Shown piece by piece: positions 9,649 to 18,874 of a stretch of 64,000 bases of DNA (its first letter is position 1; each line of letters starts with the position of its first letter). The notes beneath the pieces are model-generated. The model was not told the origin of the DNA and did not search any database. It worked only from the letters and a program-made list of their open reading frames with translations. The position numbers were made by a program, and so were the translations under genes. This DNA comes from G963674665 sp963674665 (lineage in GTDB: Bacteria; Desulfobacterota; Desulfovibrionia; Desulfovibrionales; Desulfovibrionaceae): contig CAXXPL010000008.1 in NCBI GenBank assembly GCA_963674665.2, positions 1-64,000 on the forward strand. The letters are read 5' to 3'.

Positions 9649-9677
9649 GCCTGGAGGACGCTGTGGATCCTCCAGGC
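9649..9677 (-). terminator. Intrinsic terminator of the chemoreceptor gene
   Basis: A perfect 10-bp inverted repeat (GCCTGGAGGA at 9649-9658, TCCTCCAGGC at 9668-9677) with a 9-nt loop is followed on the minus strand by TTTTTCC. It lies 25 nt beyond the chemoreceptor stop codon. It also follows nikR on the plus strand, where the tail is C-rich. Confidence 0.8.
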
Positions 9678-9701
9678 AATCCCCCCCCCGCCAATATTGT
9701 A

Positions 9702-12122
9702 TCAGGCCAGGCTTCTCAACCTGGTTGCCAGATCTTCCAACTCTTCGAGTGATTGGGAGAGTTCCCCCATGGCCTGGGCGGTCTCCGAGGAGATGCTGCT
9801 GACCTCCTCCACGGAGCGGTTGATTTCCTCACTGGTGGCTGACTGCTGCTCCGCCGCCGTGGCAATGGACTGAATCTGCTCCACGGTGCTCTCCACCATC
9901 CCGACGATCTCGCGTAGAGTCTCACCGGACTCCCTTGCCAGGGCCGTGGTGTTCTGCACGGCCAGGGCCGCCTCGTCCATGCCCTGGATGTTTCTGGACG
10001 CGCCCTCCTGGATGGCCAATATGGCCTGGCCGACCTCCTTTGTGGCGCCCATGGTTTTTTCCGCGAGCTTGCGGACCTCGTCGGCCACCACTGCGAAGCC
10101 CCTCCCGGCCTCCCCTGCGCGCGCCGCCTCGATGGCGGCGTTGAGCGCCAGGAGGTTGGTCTGGTCCGCGATGTCCTGGATCACGTCCATGATCCTGCCG
10201 ATGGCTTCCACGCGCGTTCCGAGGTCGGAAATGTCGTCCTTCAGCCGCACGCTCAGGGATTCTACCTCCCCTATGGCCTGGACGGAGCGCTCCACCACCT
10301 CGAGTCCCTGGTGGGCGCGCTTCATGGCCGCGTCGCCCTGTTCAGCCGAGGAGGCCGCGTTGCGGGCCACTTCCATGATGGTGACGTTCATCTCCTCCAT
10401 GGCCGTGGCGGTGGATGCCGCGCGTTCGCTCTGGCGGTCCGCCCCCTCTCTGGCCATGATCACCTGCGAGGCAGCGGACTCCGACGCCTGGGCGATCTGA
10501 TTGGCCGCCGCCATGATATTCTCCGAGACCTTGTTCATGTGCTCCATGTTGCTTTGCATGGTCTTTTCGTTGACCACGACGTCGGTCACGTCCTGGGCCA
10601 GCTCGAAGAAGCCCACCCTGTTGCCGTTGCAATCCATGAGTGCATCACTGTATGGACGCAGATAACGGGTTTCGCCCCTGATGTTGAATTCCAACACCGG
10701 TGATTCATGCTTCATCCCCGTTTTCTTGCTGCAGGCCACAGGGCAGTCATCCGTTCCGCAATATGGTGTATTGAAAAGCGTGCTGCATTGCGTGCCCATG
10801 ATTTTTTCGCGTGTGGTGGCGAACATCCGCAATGCTTGGTCGTTGGCCGCGATGATGTTCATGTCCATATCCACGGCGAAAATGGCTTCCGGAACGGCAT
10901 TGACCATGTTCATGTACGTTTCGGTGTTGCAGATTATGGTCCTGAGCTTGTCCATAAGGCGGTTGAAACCTTGGCACAGCTCTCCGATCTCGTCGCTGCT
11001 GTTCACCGGCAGCGACTCGTTGAGATTCGCGCGGTCCTCCGCGATGTCGTTGATAGTGTCGAGGATCTTCCGTGTGGGGCGGGTGACGTTGATCACCAGC
11101 ATGATCAGGCCTATGGCCAGGGACAGCCCCAACACGATCAGCAGGACCCAGGCCACGATCATGTTCAGGCCCGAGATGAGGCTGTTTTCGGCCTCGATGT
11201 TCTTGGCATGAACAATGACGCCAATGGGTTCGCCCTGGTAATCGTTGACCGGGAAACCCGCCAGCACATAGTTCCCGGAGTATGTCACGGTCAGATCCTT
11301 CAGGCTCTTATGCAGGAATGGCGGAGTAATGTGCTCGCCGATCTTTTCGTTGCGTGGAGAAGCGATGGTGATGAAGTCACTGCCCAACGGGGGATTTTTC
11401 TTCGGATCCCGCAGCATGGTTGTTATGGGCAGGAACGATGCGTTCATATACAGGGCCACGTCCTCGTCTTCGCTCTTGCTGATGGAGGTGAGAATGGGAT
11501 TGAAGCCGATGAGAACTTCCACGGATCCGAGCTGCTTGCCTTCAGAACTCTTTACCGGGGCCAGACCGCGGATGACGAAGCCGCCGCGCCCCAATTCGAT
11601 GCCCTGCAGGGCTATGCCCTTCGTGTTGACCTCCATGACTGTCTTACGGAAACTGGAGATGTCGTCGGAGATGTCCACCCAGACGCCATCCTTCTTGCTT
11701 TGCTTCTCACGCCACATGCGCGCGAGGCTGCGGCCGTTGGGAAGGTGGAAGTGCAGTCGCAACTTCTGACCGGATTGCTTTTGAAACCCCAGGAGAGTGG
11801 TGGCGAGGCTGGAGCGGAGCAATTCTCGCGCTTTTTGTGACTGGGGAGATTCGGCATCATTTATGTCACCCTGATGTGCGATCTCGTATGCTTCTATGAC
11901 CTGAGGTAGTTGCGTAAACATTGCCGCTTTTTCCAAAGCCTGCATGGAAAGAAGTTCAATCTCGGAGTCCACCTCCTTGCGGGTACTGTCGGACATGTCC
12001 ATGATGAACGCATCCTTGAGCTCAAAGAGCTTGCCGTGCATGATGTAATAGCCGATAAAACCAAACAGAATTCCACTACAAACGAGTGGAAGGAATAGTT
12101 TGTACATCAGTTTCATGCGCAT
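9702..12122 (-). CDS. Methyl-accepting chemotaxis protein, dCache-HAMP-PAS
   Basis: Transmembrane chemoreceptor of 806 residues. TM1 is at about 10-28 (LFLPLVCSGILFGFIGYYIM). The periplasmic region to about 315 matches the double-Cache type with FHLPNGRSLARMWR, DISSFRKTV and GRGGFVIRGLAPV. TM2 is at about 320-343, then HAMP, then a PAS domain (AVPEAIFAVDMDMNIIAAN) containing a Cys cluster (CSTLFNTPYCGTDDCPVAC). The signalling domain carries DQTNLLALNAAIEAARAGE and GRGFAVVADEVRKLAEKT. There is no C-terminal CheR pentapeptide. Start: ATGCGCATG at 12122, with GGAGGGGGA about 12 nt upstream; the second ATG is equally possible. The PAS cysteines might bind a cofactor, which is speculative. Confidence 0.92.
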   Translation of the reverse strand: MRMKLMYKLFLPLVCSGILFGFIGYYIMHGKLFELKDAFIMDMSDSTRKEVDSEIELLSMQALEKAAMFTQLPQVIEAYEIAHQGDINDAESPQSQKARELLRSSLATTLLGFQKQSGQKLRLHFHLPNGRSLARMWREKQSKKDGVWVDISDDISSFRKTVMEVNTKGIALQGIELGRGGFVIRGLAPVKSSEGKQLGSVEVLIGFNPILTSISKSEDEDVALYMNASFLPITTMLRDPKKNPPLGSDFITIASPRNEKIGEHITPPFLHKSLKDLTVTYSGNYVLAGFPVNDYQGEPIGVIVHAKNIEAENSLISGLNMIVAWVLLIVLGLSLAIGLIMLVINVTRPTRKILDTINDIAEDRANLNESLPVNSSDEIGELCQGFNRLMDKLRTIICNTETYMNMVNAVPEAIFAVDMDMNIIAANDQALRMFATTREKIMGTQCSTLFNTPYCGTDDCPVACSKKTGMKHESPVLEFNIRGETRYLRPYSDALMDCNGNRVGFFELAQDVTDVVVNEKTMQSNMEHMNKVSENIMAAANQIAQASESAASQVIMAREGADRQSERAASTATAMEEMNVTIMEVARNAASSAEQGDAAMKRAHQGLEVVERSVQAIGEVESLSVRLKDDISDLGTRVEAIGRIMDVIQDIADQTNLLALNAAIEAARAGEAGRGFAVVADEVRKLAEKTMGATKEVGQAILAIQEGASRNIQGMDEAALAVQNTTALARESGETLREIVGMVESTVEQIQSIATAAEQQSATSEEINRSVEEVSSISSETAQAMGELSQSLEELEDLATRLRSLA

Positions 12123-12423
12123 AGATGAAAATCCCCCTCCATGTTTGAAGCATTATTGCGATAATGACACATGATCATGGGTTAACGCAATATAAAACGG
12201 AACTATTCTGGAGTAGTATGTATGTAACTCCCCGATATTAATTATAACATTCGAAGGTTTCGAGGAAGCATGTCCGGGACTGGATTCGACAGGGCAGGGA
12301 AAGATGAAGGGGACAGCTTGCTTCCGGCATGGGAATCGGGAATCATGAGAAATCACTCGGATGTGTCGTTATCACTGGGAGAAGCAAAGAGTTACCATTT
12401 CACGCAGAGCAGGGAGTTTCGCC
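12123..12423. other. AT-rich divergent promoter region
   Basis: About 300 bases between the divergent chemoreceptor and TPR-methyltransferase genes. The part from 12150 to 12260 is clearly AT-rich compared with the flanking coding DNA and must hold the chemoreceptor promoter. No confident -35/-10 or sigma-54 site was recognised. Confidence 0.4.
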
Positions 12424-14289
12424 ATGTCCTCCAGAAGCAGGCAGAAGAGTCGCAAGCCCGGGAAAAGCAAACGTTCCATGCCTCGGCACAGGTCCTGGGA
12501 GTCGCTCTATGGCCAGGCTCTGGAGTTGCAGCGGGAGGGACGCCCGGACAAGGCCATCGAGTTGTATATGAGCGTTCTCGAGGCGGAGCCGGAGGCAAGA
12601 GCGGCGCGGCATATGCTGGGCATAGCCCTGCTCCAGGTGGGAAGATACGAGGAGGCGGCCAGCCATCTCGCCCTTTACCTGGACTCGACTCCGAATGATG
12701 CCGAAGCCCTGGTTAACCACGCCACGGCCCTGGCCGCCCTTGGAGAGCTGGAGGAGGCCGCCGGGCAATACCTCGGGGCCGCCTCCATCGCTCCGGCTCT
12801 GGTGTCGGCCTGGAGAGGCGCCGGCAACAGTCTGGCGCGTATCGGGAAATACGAACGGGCTTCACAGGCCTACGCAAAGGTGCTCGAACTGGTTCCGGAC
12901 GACTTGCCCGTGCTGAACAACCGCGCAAACGTTCTCTCGGAACTGGGTAACCACGAACAGGCGATTCCCCTGTACCAGCGCATCGTCAATGAGAGGCCGG
13001 ACAATTGTCTGGCGTTCAACAACCTTGGCGCCGCGCTGTTGGAGTTGCGAAGGGACAGGGAAGCGTCAGAGGCCTTTGAGCAGGCCCTGAGTCTGGATCC
13101 GGACATGCCCCAGGCCCATCTGGGGTTGGCCAAGGCTCTGCAGCGCCGGAACGAGCTTGAGGCGGCCGAGGTGCATGCCCGCAAGGCCCTGGAGCTCTCG
13201 CCGGATGAGAACGCCTGGTTTCGGCTGGGATTCATTTTGCAGTGCATAGGGGAGGTGGACGAGGCGGGGGAGTGCTATGACAAAGCCCTGGAGTGCGAAC
13301 CGAACAGCGCCGTGGCGAGCAACAACCTGGGTGTCCTTGCCCTCAACGAGGGGCGATTGGACAAGGCCAGGGAATGGTTCCAGCGAGCCCTGGAGTGTGA
13401 CCGGGAGTCTGCGGATGCATGGAGCAATATGGCGAACATATTGGAAAAGGATGGAAAGCTGGAGGAGGCGGAGAAGGCGGCCTGCACAGCCGTGGACTAC
13501 GGCGGGGGGCTGCGCGCCCTGGTGAGGCTGGCCTACATACTGCAAAAGCAGGGGCGCTCCGACGAGTCGGTGAACATCTACAAGCGCTGTTTGAAAGTGG
13601 ACCCCGAGGACAGCCTGGGCATTGTTCTTCATCTTGCGGCCCTGGGAGTGCGGGAGACCCCCAAGCGGTCGCCGGATGCCCATGTCCGTCATCTGTTCGA
13701 CTCCTATGCGGGGCATTTCGACGATCATCTCGTGAACAAGCTGGAGTACCGGGGCCCGCAGATAATCATGGGAGCTCTGGCTCCTTGGCTGCATGGCCGG
13801 GAGTCCGGCGACCTGGACGTGCTTGACCTGGGCTGTGGCACCGGTCTGTGCGGAGTGGTGCTGCGCCCCTTTTCCCGACGCCTGGACGGCGTGGATCTCT
13901 CGGGGCGAATGTTGGCAAAAGCTGCCCGGCGCGAGGTTTACGACCTGCTTCGCCAGGAGGAACTCGTGGCCTACATGGATGGTTGCGACCAGGGGTATGA
14001 TCTCGTGGTGGCGGGAGACGTGTTCGTGTACGTTGGGGACCTCTCGCCCGTGTTCGCCTCGGTGAAGCGCCTGTTGCGGTCGGGAGGCGGATTTTCCTTC
14101 ACCGTTGAGCGGCACGAGGGGGTGGGATTCGAACTGGGTGATGCGAGCCGGTACACCCACAGTAGCCTCTACCTTGAGCAACTCGCCGCAATGCATGGGT
14201 TTGAGGTGCTCTCCCTGGAGGAAGTATCCACACGGTGCGAGGCGCTCAAGCCGGTGGATTGCCTTGTGGCCGTGCTGCAACGCTCCTGA
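12424..14289 (+). CDS. TPR-repeat protein with C-terminal SAM methyltransferase domain
   Basis: The ATG at 12424 has AGGGAG about 9 nt upstream and is preferred over in-frame upstream codons. A basic N-terminus (SRSRQKSRKPGKSKRS) precedes roughly eleven tandem tetratricopeptide repeats (about residues 30-430; for example GRPDKAIELYMSVLEAEPE and NNLGVLALNEGRLDKAREW). The C-terminal ~190 residues form a methyltransferase with motif I VLDLGCGTGLCGV, LDGVDLSGRMLAKA and DLVVAGDVFVYVGDL. This matches the COG4976-type fusion of TPRs to a predicted methyltransferase. There is no signal peptide, so it is cytoplasmic. Target unknown; the TPRs probably recruit a protein substrate. Confidence 0.85.
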   Translation: MSSRSRQKSRKPGKSKRSMPRHRSWESLYGQALELQREGRPDKAIELYMSVLEAEPEARAARHMLGIALLQVGRYEEAASHLALYLDSTPNDAEALVNHATALAALGELEEAAGQYLGAASIAPALVSAWRGAGNSLARIGKYERASQAYAKVLELVPDDLPVLNNRANVLSELGNHEQAIPLYQRIVNERPDNCLAFNNLGAALLELRRDREASEAFEQALSLDPDMPQAHLGLAKALQRRNELEAAEVHARKALELSPDENAWFRLGFILQCIGEVDEAGECYDKALECEPNSAVASNNLGVLALNEGRLDKAREWFQRALECDRESADAWSNMANILEKDGKLEEAEKAACTAVDYGGGLRALVRLAYILQKQGRSDESVNIYKRCLKVDPEDSLGIVLHLAALGVRETPKRSPDAHVRHLFDSYAGHFDDHLVNKLEYRGPQIIMGALAPWLHGRESGDLDVLDLGCGTGLCGVVLRPFSRRLDGVDLSGRMLAKAARREVYDLLRQEELVAYMDGCDQGYDLVVAGDVFVYVGDLSPVFASVKRLLRSGGGFSFTVERHEGVGFELGDASRYTHSSLYLEQLAAMHGFEVLSLEEVSTRCEALKPVDCLVAVLQRS

Positions 14290-14353
14290 GTCGATCTTTT
14301 ATGGGAAAGGGTTTTCCGGGGAGAAATCTTGTATAATTGGATGGGAGCGTCTG

Positions 14354-15031
14354 TCAGACCTTGTAGGAGAGCACCCAGTTGATGAACGAGTTGACGCGCT
14401 GCTGCAGGCTTTCGTCCAGTTCAAGATAGCTCATGCCGAGGATCAGCTTGTTCCCCTGGGAGCGGACGTTCATTACCTTGCATTGGGTGGTGAACTCCTT
14501 CATGGACTTCACGAGATAAAAACGTATCCGGACCGTACTTCCCTTTTTGAAATCCTCCGCAAGCTCGGGGTGGATACCGTGAATGCATGCGCCGCAGCCA
14601 GTGGAGCTGATGTTGGCGATCATGCACGCGAAGTGTGAGTTGCCCAGGCTGACTCGCCCCGGCAGATGGCATTCGGTGCGGGGGGCCTTACGCAGGTTGC
14701 ATATTTCCGCATCCGTGGGATAGGTGAAATAGATGTGCCGGAAGGGGGATGTCGTATAGAGCAGCACCTTGGCGATGAAGCCGTTGATGACCCCGTCGCT
14801 GGTGTAGAAGATCTTGGTTCTGTTTCCCTTGTAAAGGAAGTCATAGATTTGTTTTTCCACTCCGATGACCGGCGCGAGTGAGACGATGAAATAGCTCTTG
14901 CGCTCCATTCCGATGAAATAGGTCTTGATTTTATCCTTCAGGCCACTCGGTTCTATGATGACAGCGGAACCGATAGGGATGGAAAAGGTGTCGACATCCA
15001 CCTGTTGGATATTTTGCGTCACGTCAGCCAT
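14354..15031 (-). CDS. PilZ-domain c-di-GMP receptor (YcgR-like layout)
   Basis: A 225-residue protein. The N-terminal ~110 residues (IPIGSAVIIEPSG, YFIVSLAPVIGVEKQ) resemble the YcgR-type N-terminal domain. The PilZ domain follows, with the RxxxR motif in LRKAPRTECHLPG and the second motif NISSTGCG (D/N-x-S-x-x-G), then KVMNVRSQGNKLILGMSYLEL. These are the residues that clamp cyclic di-GMP. It probably tunes motility or surface traits. It converges with the TPR-methyltransferase gene, and the nearby diguanylate cyclase could supply ligand. Confidence 0.85.
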   Translation of the reverse strand: MADVTQNIQQVDVDTFSIPIGSAVIIEPSGLKDKIKTYFIGMERKSYFIVSLAPVIGVEKQIYDFLYKGNRTKIFYTSDGVINGFIAKVLLYTTSPFRHIYFTYPTDAEICNLRKAPRTECHLPGRVSLGNSHFACMIANISSTGCGACIHGIHPELAEDFKKGSTVRIRFYLVKSMKEFTTQCKVMNVRSQGNKLILGMSYLELDESLQQRVNSFINWVLSYKV

Positions 15032-15340
15032 TCACATCGATCCAGTGACCGGAATTGGACAAGATGCATCCGCTTTCGTCATGTCCTGAAACAAGCAGTG
15101 CGGTCATGGACTGATTATTCTTGTACATGAAACTGTCATTTGCAGAATAAGAGAACAATTGCAAGTATTTTTTATATTACATCAGTCACGGAAGAGATGC
15201 TGCGGTGTGCATCATGCTGGAGCAATGGAGTTGGAAGACCCCCGCTCCTTCAAGGTATGCCGTTTGATATCTAGCATATATAGTGGGCTTTTTTACAGGA
15301 TGTTCCCGTGTATACGTCACGCTCGGTGGGGGGGGCCCTA
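15032..15340. other. AT-rich intergenic region before the IS element
   Basis: Roughly 310 bases upstream of the PilZ gene and left of the IS, notably AT-rich at 15110-15190. It should hold the PilZ promoter. A G9CCC run at 15327-15338 abuts the TA target of the IS. No gene recognised. Confidence 0.4.
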
Positions 15341-15361
15341 GAGCATTTTAACTTTCATTTT
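15341..15361 (+). repeat. IS630 left terminal inverted repeat
   Basis: Begins directly after the TA at 15339-15340; shares GCATTTTAACTTTCA with the right end. Confidence 0.9.
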
Positions 15362-16284
15362 GTATATACCCACAAGATCTAAACCAGCCCTGAGCATCTT
15401 TTGCGAGAACGAAGCTCAGGGCTTTTCCAACAGCGTCAAAGAGCTCTTCATGTGTCCTGGCTTTCATTCCTTTCAGCAGTTCCTTTACTTTGCTCCACAT
15501 CTTTTCAATAGGATTTAGATCTGGGCTATAAGCTGGTAGAAACCGATAAGAAGCCTGCTTGGCTTCAATGGCAGCGTAAGCATCCTGGGATTTATGGGCT
15601 GAGAGATTGTCCATGATGACGATATCGCCAGGGCGTAGAGAAGGTGCAAGCACCTCTTTGATGTAAGCATCGAACATCTTTCGATCTACCGCCCCAGGAA
15701 AGACAATACTCTCAGTTGAGCCATCAAGGCGCACCGAAGAAAGTACGGTTAAGGTTTCCCAACGGCCGCACGGGGCAGAATCATGACAACGCTCCCCATG
15801 GATAGAGCGTCCATACAGTCGTGTCATATTTGTTTTTACGCCTGATTCATCAAGAAAAATCAAGGAGTTCACATCCACAGTCCGTTGGAATTCCTCCCAT
15901 TCAAGCCTAGACTTGACTATATCCTCCCGATCCTGCTCGCTTGCTCGCAGAGTTTTTTTTGAAAGCAAATCCAAGAGATTTAAGAATTTTATGAATTGCA
16001 ACAAGTGAGCACTGCTTTCTGAAGTGCTGCCGAATCTCCTCCAAGGTGAGGTCCACATTTTCGAGGAGAAGAGCTGTCAGTTCTCGACGCTCATCTTCAG
16101 AGAACATTGACGTTCTGTGACCGCGCTGTCGGGCTTCCATTCGTCCGTCTCGTTCAAATTCCCGGATCCACCGACTCACGCTATTTAGATGATACCCCAC
16201 AATCTCGGCGATTTGCCGCCGTGGGAGTCCTGCCTCGTAAGCCCGTATAGCTATAGCCCGTACTTCCTTGTTTGCTGTTTTCAT
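15348..16284 (-). CDS. IS630-family transposase, two frames joined at an A8 slippery run
   Basis: The first frame (16284 down to 15907) encodes the HTH region: MKTANKEVRAIAIRAYEAGL, RRQIAEIVGYHLNSVSRWI and a winged-helix-like part. The second (to 15348) encodes the DDE catalytic domain with LIFLDESGV, IVIMDNLSAHKS and AYSPDLNPIEKMWSKVKE, giving all three acidic residues. The frames overlap. They join without loss at the run of eight A residues (15953-15960 on the minus strand): the reading changes from FAFKKNS to KKTLRAS, a net +1 move. Programmed frameshifting or transcriptional slippage is plausible; a simple inactivating indel cannot be excluded. Confidence 0.88.
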
Positions 16285-16311
16285 GCAAGTCAGTCTAGAA
16301 TATTTTTAGAT

Positions 16312-16332
16312 AATTTGAAAGTTAAAATGCCC
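16312..16332 (-). repeat. IS630 right terminal inverted repeat
   Basis: Inverted partner of 15341-15361; ends directly before the TA at 16333-16334. Confidence 0.9.
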
Positions 16333-16341
16333 TAAAAAAAG

Positions 16342-16371
16342 CGCCCGCACCTTGAGCAAGAAGGGCGGGCG
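16342..16371 (-). terminator. Intrinsic terminator of the PAS-protein gene, abutted by the IS
   Basis: Inverted repeat GCGGGCG (16365-16371) and CGCCCGC (16342-16348) on the minus strand, with a T7 tract at 16334-16340. The IS630 target TA at 16333-16334 touches the end of this tract. Confidence 0.75.
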
Positions 16372-16415
16372 TTTGAACCGGATCTCACATGAAGCATGCT
16401 AAATTCGACGTCAGG

Positions 16416-17000
16416 CTAAATATGTGACACGGCGCCTTGTTGCACCACTGGCGGCGGATACGTCCCGGTCAGGCTGGCCTGCATGCGTTGCAGGGATAAG
16501 GTGATGGAGTCCAGTGTTTCGCAGTCGTGATCCATGCCGGTTATGTCCCTTCCGATGGCGAGGTATTCCGGGTTGCGGTCCCGCCCCTGCAGCAGCCGAT
16601 GCAGCCAGAGCTGGAGGCGTTTCGCGCCGTCGGCCATGAGCATGTGATGTTGCAGGATGATCTGGGGCCTCATGTAGGAAAGAGTGGTCAGTTCGCGGCT
16701 GATGCGGGGCATTTCATCCAGGGGAACGCGATGGATGAAGTTCGTTCCGAGAAGGTTCTCCGGAGACAGCTGCAAATAGGCGCAATAGGCTGGGTTGGCA
16801 TAGGTCAGCTGGCCGTTGCAGCCGTATCTAATCACGAAGGGTTGGGTGATATACCATGAGCCCTCCTCCTCGTTCTTTCCGTAATCCAGGCCGAGGGACG
16901 CGCGAGTCCTCAAAAAAGGATATTTCGTGGCGGACATAAGCTCCTCGCTGGTTGGCCCGCCTGGGGAGATTCGTCTCATCCTCAGGGGGAAGTTAGTCAT
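16416..17000 (-). CDS. PAS-domain protein
   Basis: The ATG at 17000 (MTNFPLRMRR) has GGGGGA about 3 nt upstream; an in-frame ATG at 17021 has none. About 194 residues. The PAS core is at about 65-155: ITQPFVIRYGCNGQLTYANP, YCAYLQLSPENLLGTNFIHR and EYLAIGRDITG. No kinase, cyclase or HTH output follows, so it acts alone or through a partner, perhaps the neighbouring diguanylate cyclase on the same strand 130 nt upstream. Its ligand is unknown. Confidence 0.65.
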   Translation of the reverse strand: MTNFPLRMRRISPGGPTSEELMSATKYPFLRTRASLGLDYGKNEEEGSWYITQPFVIRYGCNGQLTYANPAYCAYLQLSPENLLGTNFIHRVPLDEMPRISRELTTLSYMRPQIILQHHMLMADGAKRLQLWLHRLLQGRDRNPEYLAIGRDITGMDHDCETLDSITLSLQRMQASLTGTYPPPVVQQGAVSHI

Positions 17001-17131
17001 TATCCCCCATTTATGTCGCAAAGGGGATCTGATCTATCAGCGAAAGCCGGTTTGTGGTGTCGGATGTCCAAGTGATCGTCTGTAAGATATTTCCTACGGA
17101 GCATTATGTTGATTTAATTGGGAATGATTTA

Positions 17132-18607
17132 TTATTTCGATGAACTTACCTTGTCTCCTCCCTGACCCTTGGACTCGTACAATGCCTTGTCCGCGCGCCA
17201 GATCGCCCGGTCCAGGTCGTCCTCCTCCTGACATTGCGTCACCCCGCAACTCAAAGAAACATTGTTTCTCGGATCGGTTTCGGAATTCGCATCACCCGGA
17301 ATGGAGTCGAGCACGGCCAGACGCAACCGCTCCGCCAGAAGCATGGCCTTGTTCAGGGTATTTTCCGTGAGCACCACGAACTCGTCACCTCCCCACCTGG
17401 CCAGGATGTCGGAGTTGCGGATGGTTTTACGGATACTCTCCGCCACCTGGATGAGCACCTTGTCTCCGGCGATGTGTCCGAGTTCATCGTTGACCTGCTT
17501 GAATCTGTCGAGATCCATGATGATCAGGCTGAAGGGGCGTTCATACCTGCGCCCCACATAGGAGGCTCGGCTGAACTCCGCCTCCAGGCCGCGGCGGTTC
17601 AGCGCACCGGTGAGTTCGTCGCTCACGGCCATGCGCTCCATCCTGCGTTGATAACGGGTGATGGCCACAAGGGTGAGGCTGAGGATGCAGACCGAAGCGA
17701 TGAGGCCGATGAGCACCGTGCGCAGGAAATTGTTCCTGGCCATGGCCAGGGACTTGGTCTCGTCCTGCTCCACGAAGATGAACCACTTCAACTCAGGCAC
17801 ATAGCGCACAGTGAGCAGAATGTCGCGGTCGTCCCGCTCGAATTGAAAGTTGGCCGGTTCCGCGGAGACCTTCAGCAGGTCATCCAACGGTGGCGCCTTG
17901 GCACCCAGAATCCTGGTCAACACGCTGGAGATCTTCCCCACGTCCGGGTGCACCTGGATCACGCCGTTGGCGTCGACAAGATAGATGTAGCGGTCGTATT
18001 TTTGCTGATAGGACTTGATCAACCTGGCCACTGAACCCATCTTCAGGCCCACGCCGGTCACTCCCAGAAGTTCTCCCTTTGGGGACATGACGCGGAAGTT
18101 CATGAAAATGGTCAGGATGTTGTTCCCAGCCTCGTTGGTGTCCACGTCCAGGGCGTACTCGGCGCCGGATTGCACGAACTTGTAGAACCAGACATCGTGG
18201 TCGTCCTTCTCGCTGATGATCTTTTGTACGCCTTTGTAGTGGTAGTACCTATGTGTGATGTTGGAGACGAAGAACGAAGAGAAGAAATCATATTTTTCGT
18301 GAATTTTCTCCAGGTATCTCTGCATCTTGGTGGGATCCGTTTCCCCGTCCATGGCCCAATCCTTGAGGAACGTGTCGTTGGCCATGCTGGAGGATACCAT
18401 GATGGGGCGCATCAGAGCGTTGCTGAGCTCGGAATAGATGTTGTCGCGCGTAAGTGGGAGGGCGCTGTGCAGGATCTCCGAGTGGATGGAGTCCCTGGTG
18501 ACAAGATAGTTGAAGAGGCTGACGCCCACGAAGGATGCCATGAGAATGACCGTCAAGGCGAGCAGAAGTCTGTTTCTGTCGTTTCGCAACCACCAGCGGG
18601 TGAACAT
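17132..18607 (-). CDS. Membrane diguanylate cyclase, dCache-GGDEF
   Basis: Makes cyclic di-GMP from GTP. The start chosen is the ATG at 18607 (MFTRWWLRNDRNRL), with AAAGG about 10 nt upstream; codons further upstream lack a ribosome site. TM1 is at about 12-32 and a Cache sensor at about 38-290 (FFSSFFVSNITHRYYHYKG, GVTGVGLKMGSVARLI, YIYLVDANGVIQVHPD). TM2 is at about 298-320, and GGDEF runs to the C-terminus with DELTGALNRRG, LDRFKQVND and an intact WGGDEF. An RxxD inhibitory site (RNSD) lies five residues before GGDEF, so product inhibition is expected. There is no EAL domain. Signal unknown. Confidence 0.92.
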   Translation of the reverse strand: MFTRWWLRNDRNRLLLALTVILMASFVGVSLFNYLVTRDSIHSEILHSALPLTRDNIYSELSNALMRPIMVSSSMANDTFLKDWAMDGETDPTKMQRYLEKIHEKYDFFSSFFVSNITHRYYHYKGVQKIISEKDDHDVWFYKFVQSGAEYALDVDTNEAGNNILTIFMNFRVMSPKGELLGVTGVGLKMGSVARLIKSYQQKYDRYIYLVDANGVIQVHPDVGKISSVLTRILGAKAPPLDDLLKVSAEPANFQFERDDRDILLTVRYVPELKWFIFVEQDETKSLAMARNNFLRTVLIGLIASVCILSLTLVAITRYQRRMERMAVSDELTGALNRRGLEAEFSRASYVGRRYERPFSLIIMDLDRFKQVNDELGHIAGDKVLIQVAESIRKTIRNSDILARWGGDEFVVLTENTLNKAMLLAERLRLAVLDSIPGDANSETDPRNNVSLSCGVTQCQEEDDLDRAIWRADKALYESKGQGGDKVSSSK

Positions 18608-18828
18608 GAAAATTACCTTTACACAATGAAAAAGTTTCATTCGGAAGCGCCTCCCCGTCGAGTTACAGCAAAAAAAAAAAAACATCACCAAGATATGAAA
18701 TGCCATACTTGAAAGAGAGGAATACCCTACTTGTATGCATGAAAACCCTCGGTGGTTCAAGTCATTCCTGAATCACCCGAAGATCATAAATATCCCGTAA
18801 AAACATAATAATTCCAATGGGTTCTTGA

Positions 18829-18848
18829 CCCCGACAGGCCTGCCGGGG
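18829..18848 (-). terminator. Candidate hairpin downstream of the T6SS operon
   Basis: CCCCG-A-CAGGCCTG-C-CGGGG is a palindrome with one mismatched pair, 27 nt past the last gene of the T6SS operon. There is no U-tract directly after it on the minus strand, so termination is only a possibility. Confidence 0.35.
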
Positions 18849-18874
18849 CCATGGAAGCAAGACTGGAAGGGGGA

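Larger units (their letters stand above)
15341..16332 (-). mobile_element. IS630-type insertion sequence, 992 bp, TA target duplication
   Basis: Terminal inverted repeats are GAGCATTTTAACTTTCATTTT (15341 inward) and, on the opposite strand from 16332, GGGCATTTTAACTTTCAAATT, sharing 15 contiguous identical bases plus flanking matches. A TA dinucleotide sits immediately outside each end (15339-15340 and 16333-16334), the target duplication typical of the IS630/Tc1 family. The element encodes one transposase in two overlapping frames. It is AT-richer than the host DNA, consistent with recent arrival. Confidence 0.93.

Noticed and set aside
18662..18680. Poly-A tract as a repeat or origin feature
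   Set aside because: A single homopolymer run upstream of the cyclase gene with no iterated motifs around it.
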